Positions 1-64,000 of a stretch of DNA of 64,000 bases are shown in pieces. Origin of the DNA: Paguma larvata. Lineage: Eukaryota; Chordata; Mammalia; Carnivora; Viverridae. Numbering within the stretch: position 1 is the first letter of the stretch; each line of letters starts with the position of its first letter. A model generated the notes under the pieces. That model searched no databases and was not told the origin of the DNA. It saw only the letters and a program-made list of their open reading frames with translations. The stretch covers positions 91,033,119 through 91,097,118 of the forward strand of contig CM057834.1 of the NCBI GenBank assembly GCA_030068075.1. Direction: 5' to 3'. A program made the position numbers and the translations under genes.

Positions 1-161
1 GGGGGGGAGGAGCAAAAAGAGATGGGGGCGGGCAGAGGGTCCGAAGCATAAGCTCTGTACTGTGAGCCCAGAGCCCGATGCAGGGCTCGAACTCACAAAC
101 GGTGAGATCATGACCTGAGCCAAAGTCGGATGCTTAGCTGACAGAGCCACCCAGGTGCCCC
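1..161 (-). repeat. CAN-SINE, truncated by window start
   Basis: Antisense copy: the purine-rich body comes first, then atgacctgagcc and the tRNA-derived head ending gccacccaggtgcccc. Its T-rich tail lies outside the window. Confidence 0.9.
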
Positions 162-1560
162 ATTCTCTCACTGTTTTAGTTGTTAGGGAACATCAGGGTT
201 CAGGAGACCTCAGTGAGGACTGGGGTAGTGCAGAGCTTGATTACATCTTAGACAGTGCTGTCAGCGTCTGGTTTCTATCTGGTTTCTCACCACCTCTGAG
301 TGCGCTTCAGTTCTCCTGGTGTTGGTGCGGGAGCCTGTATGAGTCCATCATGTAAAAAGTAAAATGAATGAAAGTGTCTTTACTTTTTTGTGTACTTTGT
401 CCATTAATTACTGAGGAGGCTCTTTAAAAACATTCCATCTTGTACTATCTTCTTCAGTTTTGGCTCGTAAGATTCTTTAAAACCTTTCTGTAAATATGTG
501 GGTCTTTTTTTCTTCAGTGTCTATCAAGTTTGCGATGTCATATCTTCCTGGAGCCTCAAGCCCCTTGTCATTATGTAGTGACTCCGTCTCCCTAATAGTG
601 CAGTTTGCCTTGAGGCCTATTTGTCAGGTGTTGCTATCGTGACACTGGCTTTGGTTAGCATCCTACTCTCGTAACCTGTTTCTTCCTCTTTTACTTCCTT
701 TTGTGAGCTTAAATTTTAGGTGTGGCATTTCAGCCGACTTGATTTCTAAGCAGTTATAGCTGAATATATTTCTGTAAATCTAATTTATCTTTGTCTTTTA
801 AATTAAGTTTTAAAAACACAGGAAAATTGACATAACACATTTTTTTCTAAGGTCTCATTTTGTGTTTTGCATTTGTTCTGTTTCTTTGTGTCCTGCTCCA
901 TACCCGTTCCCCACCCCCTCCCCATCTACATGTTTTCTTTCCTTATTTTTTGCATTAAGGGTTTTTTCCCCCTGAGTTTTCAACACTGTATTGGAAGTTA
1001 CAAGCATTATATTATTTCAGCAGTGCCTCTTAAACTTAAATTCTCACATCCAACTTAAAGGGACATTGGGTCTTGGGTCTAATTCTTCTTTTTAGGCTCC
1101 TTCAATCCTATTCACGTCATCATTTTTCATAGCTTCTCTCCACAACTATTTTCCTAGGTTTTACATCCTTTTTACTCTCTTATTTATGTGTACCAGGCTT
1201 CTCTTTCCACTTCCTGTGACTGCTCGCTTCCATGCAGGAACTGCTGTTTTCAAGTTGGCCGACAGAGACCATTCGCTTTCCTGGATGCTGTGGCCATTCT
1301 TTGATCTTTAGCCTTTCTGGTTCAGTGAAGACATTATGAAGTACTGGGAAGCATGCAAAAACCATGCTGTTTAACACCCTTTTCAGCACCTTTCTCATTT
1401 CCCGATGCACTGAGGCTTCATCTGAGTGGACCTGGAAAGGAAAAAACAAAAACTGCTGATGGAAGCTGGGTTTGCAATGAAACCCGATCCCACAGCAGAG
1501 CGTCTGCAGAAGGACACAGTTTTCCTTTCCTTAAATTGGTATCCACCTAAAATAAGCATG
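162..1560. other. Intron, no gene seen
   Basis: AT-rich intronic sequence before the first coding exon. I looked for the missing half of trefoil 1 here and did not find it. Short open frames on both strands have no recognisable content. Confidence 0.6.
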
Positions 1561-1760
1561 GGGCGCCTGGGTGGTTCAGTTGGTTAAGCATCCAACTTCT
1601 GCTAAGGTCATGATATCATGGTTCGTGGGTTCAAGCCCCGAGTTGGGCTCCCTGGGGTAAATGCAGAGCACGCTTCGGATCCTCTGTCTCCCTCTCTCTG
1701 CCTCTCCTCCACACTCTCTTTCTGTCTCTCAAAAATAAATAAATACACTAAAAAAAAATA
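1561..1760 (+). repeat. CAN-SINE
   Basis: Sense copy starting gggcgcctgggtggttcag, with the CT-rich block and an aataaataaata tail. The form with this CT-rich tail is typical of feliform carnivores. Confidence 0.92.
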
Positions 1761-1894
1761 AGCAAGTGATTGGATTTAATTGTTCATATATCTAAGCAAG
1801 TGCTTTTTGTCTTATCCTTTGCAAAGCATGGCCATGTACTCTTGGCAATGTGCTTAACAGAAACTCAACCCAGAGTGTAGAAAAAAGGCAACGA

Positions 1895-2010
1895 ATAGAA
1901 GAGAACTAAGTTTTGGTCCTGGCCGTCTCGATAGCTAACCAAGCAAGCTTTGGCAGGTCACTCACCTCTGTGAACCTCTGTCTGTCTCAGGTTCCCCGTC
2001 TGTAAAATCT
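1895..2010 (+). repeat. MIR-like remnant
   Basis: The order tggcaggtcactcacctctg, then ccccgtctgtaaaatc, matches the core of a degraded MIR SINE. Confidence 0.5.
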
Positions 2011-2020
2011 ATGTAGTGGG

Positions 2021-2455
2021 ATGTATTAGTTATTTATAGCTTCATGACATTATCCTGAAATTTAATGGCTTACCTCAAAAACATTCTTTTCTTACTTTTT
2101 TTTTATGGTCACAAATCTGGCTTTGATATAGCTGGGTGCTTTTGGTTCAAAGTCTTTTAGAATACTGCTGTCAAGGTGTCTGCTGGGACTGTGGTGTGAT
2201 ACTTTTCAGGCTCATTCATGTGATTGTTGGCAGGATTGAGATCGCCCAGTATCGCTGGATGAGAGCTTCAGTGCCTAGGAGGCCAGAGACCTCCCTTAGT
2301 TCCTTGCCATGCGATTCTATCCGCGATACATCTCACCTCCCCAGAGTGAGGGCTGTTCTTTCTGTAATCTAATATTAGAAGCAATATCCCATTATTTTTG
2401 CATTATTCTATTAGTTACAAGTCACTAGGTCTAGTTCACACTCAGGAGGACAAGG
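2021..2455 (+). repeat. Ancient eutherian dispersed repeat, family not named
   Basis: Segments such as tattagttatttatagcttc, gtgattgttggcaggatt and caagtcactaggtctagttc occur in this order in a widespread old mammalian repeat. I cannot assign the family name with certainty. Confidence 0.45.
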
Positions 2456-2550
2456 TTTGTTTGTACTTTTTTATAGTTAACCTGGTTGCTTCTCTCAAAT
2501 AAATTAGTTGATGTGAGAAAGGGATTGTATTCATTGTAGTCTCCACTGGA

Positions 2551-2762
2551 TTTTTTTTTTAACTTTTTTTATTCATTTTTTTTGAGAGAGAACAGAGTGT
2601 GAGTAGGAGAGGGGCAGAGAGAGAGGGATACAGAATTCAAAGCAGGCTCCAGGCTCTGAGCTGTCAGCACAGAGCCCGACATAGAGCTTGAACTCACTGA
2701 CCGCGAGATCATGACCTGAGCCGAAATCGGACACTCAACCGACTGAGCTATCCAGGAACCCC
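2551..2762 (-). repeat. CAN-SINE
   Basis: Antisense copy with T-rich tail, gagagagaacagag body and head ending gagctatccaggaacccc. The flanks tccactgga and tccagtgga look like a diverged target duplication. Confidence 0.9.
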
Positions 2763-2905
2763 ATCCAGTGGATTCTGTCTTTAATTGTGGTATAAGGCGG
2801 GTACCTTTCTTAACTAAAAATTAGACTGTACTTGGGTTTCAAGGAACAATTATTTTCTACCTTGGGGGAAGTTGAGAGATTATCTATCTACTATCACATG
2901 TATAA

Positions 2906-2930
2906 CACACACACACACACACACACACAT
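2906..2930. repeat. (CA)n microsatellite
   Basis: About twelve uninterrupted CA units. Confidence 0.9.
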
Positions 2931-3306
2931 AATAGATATATTTAAAAGCCAAAGAAAAACTGATTTGATTTCAAAGCTTCTGAATAAATCAAGGTCCTTT
3001 TTCTAAAAAACCAAAGCCAATATAAATGAAGCTTCATTCGTAATTTTGGGTTACTGGTGATATATCTCTATTGTAGTTTAGGATATGTAGTTTAGGATAT
3101 TTAAATGAATTTATCAGTTTTATGTGATGGCAGATATGGGACTCTGTATTATTATATAATAACAACAGCAGGATAGGACATCGGCCAGAAAAGTTAGTCT
3201 TGAGTACAAGGTGTGCATTGACTGACACATAGCACAATTTCTCTCAATACCATTGTAAAATGAGGTTAATGATACCATGAGCTCAAATTTTATTCATAAG
3301 TGATAA

Positions 3307-63841
<60,535 letters not shown>

Positions 63842-64000
63842 GTTGGTGACCCGTGAAAAGTCCCAGTGGTATTTCCCAATCCTGAGATACCCAGGGCAGT
63901 TCCTGCCTACCTCCGTTCCAAATGACAGCCTTTCCCGCAGAGCCCTAGGGAAGCCCTCTGTGTTCAGTGCATTGGTAGTAGACAGCATGGAGATCAAAGG
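63842..64000 (+). other. MGAM: Start of intron after exon 44
   Basis: The intron begins gttggtgacc. The final coding exon or exons and the 3' UTR are beyond the window. Confidence 0.8.

Noticed and set aside
1561..1633. tRNA-like sequence at SINE heads
   Set aside because: These are tRNA-derived SINE promoters followed by SINE bodies, not tRNA genes.

Overview
The window is mammalian nuclear DNA from a carnivore, most likely a cat or another feliform. It is intron-rich, uses vertebrate GT-AG splicing, and is filled with tRNA-Lys-derived CAN-SINEs whose head, CT-rich body and AATAAATAAA tail look like the felid type. One gene on the + strand accounts for all protein coding seen here: maltase-glucoamylase (MGAM), the brush-border enzyme that finishes starch digestion. 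I recognised it by comparing translated exons with the human protein from memory; no database search was possible.

Forty-four consecutive coding exons, 3343 to 63841, join in one open frame of 5,169 bp (1,723 codons) with no stop. I translated the exons and checked that every junction keeps the reading frame. The 5' end (promoter, cytoplasmic tail, membrane anchor, stalk and first half of the first trefoil) and the final C-terminal residues lie outside the window.

Layout. 1-3342: intron, with SINEs and old repeats. 3343-32968: exons 1-22, the N-terminal maltase half (end of trefoil 1, beta-sandwich, GH31 barrel, distal beta domains). Exon 22 carries the linker and the start of trefoil 2. 33385-63841: exons 23-44, the C-terminal glucoamylase half with the same domain order. 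Both halves keep the expected nucleophile (DMNE), acid/base (HWLGD) and substrate-binding residues. Exon sizes and phases repeat almost one for one between the halves (113/113, 126/126, 117/117, 85/85, 57/57, 125/125, 89/89, 50/50), the signature of an ancient internal duplication. The C-terminal half has two additional introns.

Introns carry at least 28 CAN-SINEs, several truncated L1s (one apparently inverted by twin priming), a Tigger-like element, hAT-like and MIR remnants, and simple repeats. The features I find most worth a second look are a 251-bp direct duplication (7 mismatches) flanking exon 5, a GC-AG intron after exon 16, a SINE 8-24 bp beyond the donor of a 35-bp exon, and a symmetric 63-bp exon at the edge of the largest intron. 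I see no second gene, RNA gene, CRISPR array or undescribed system.
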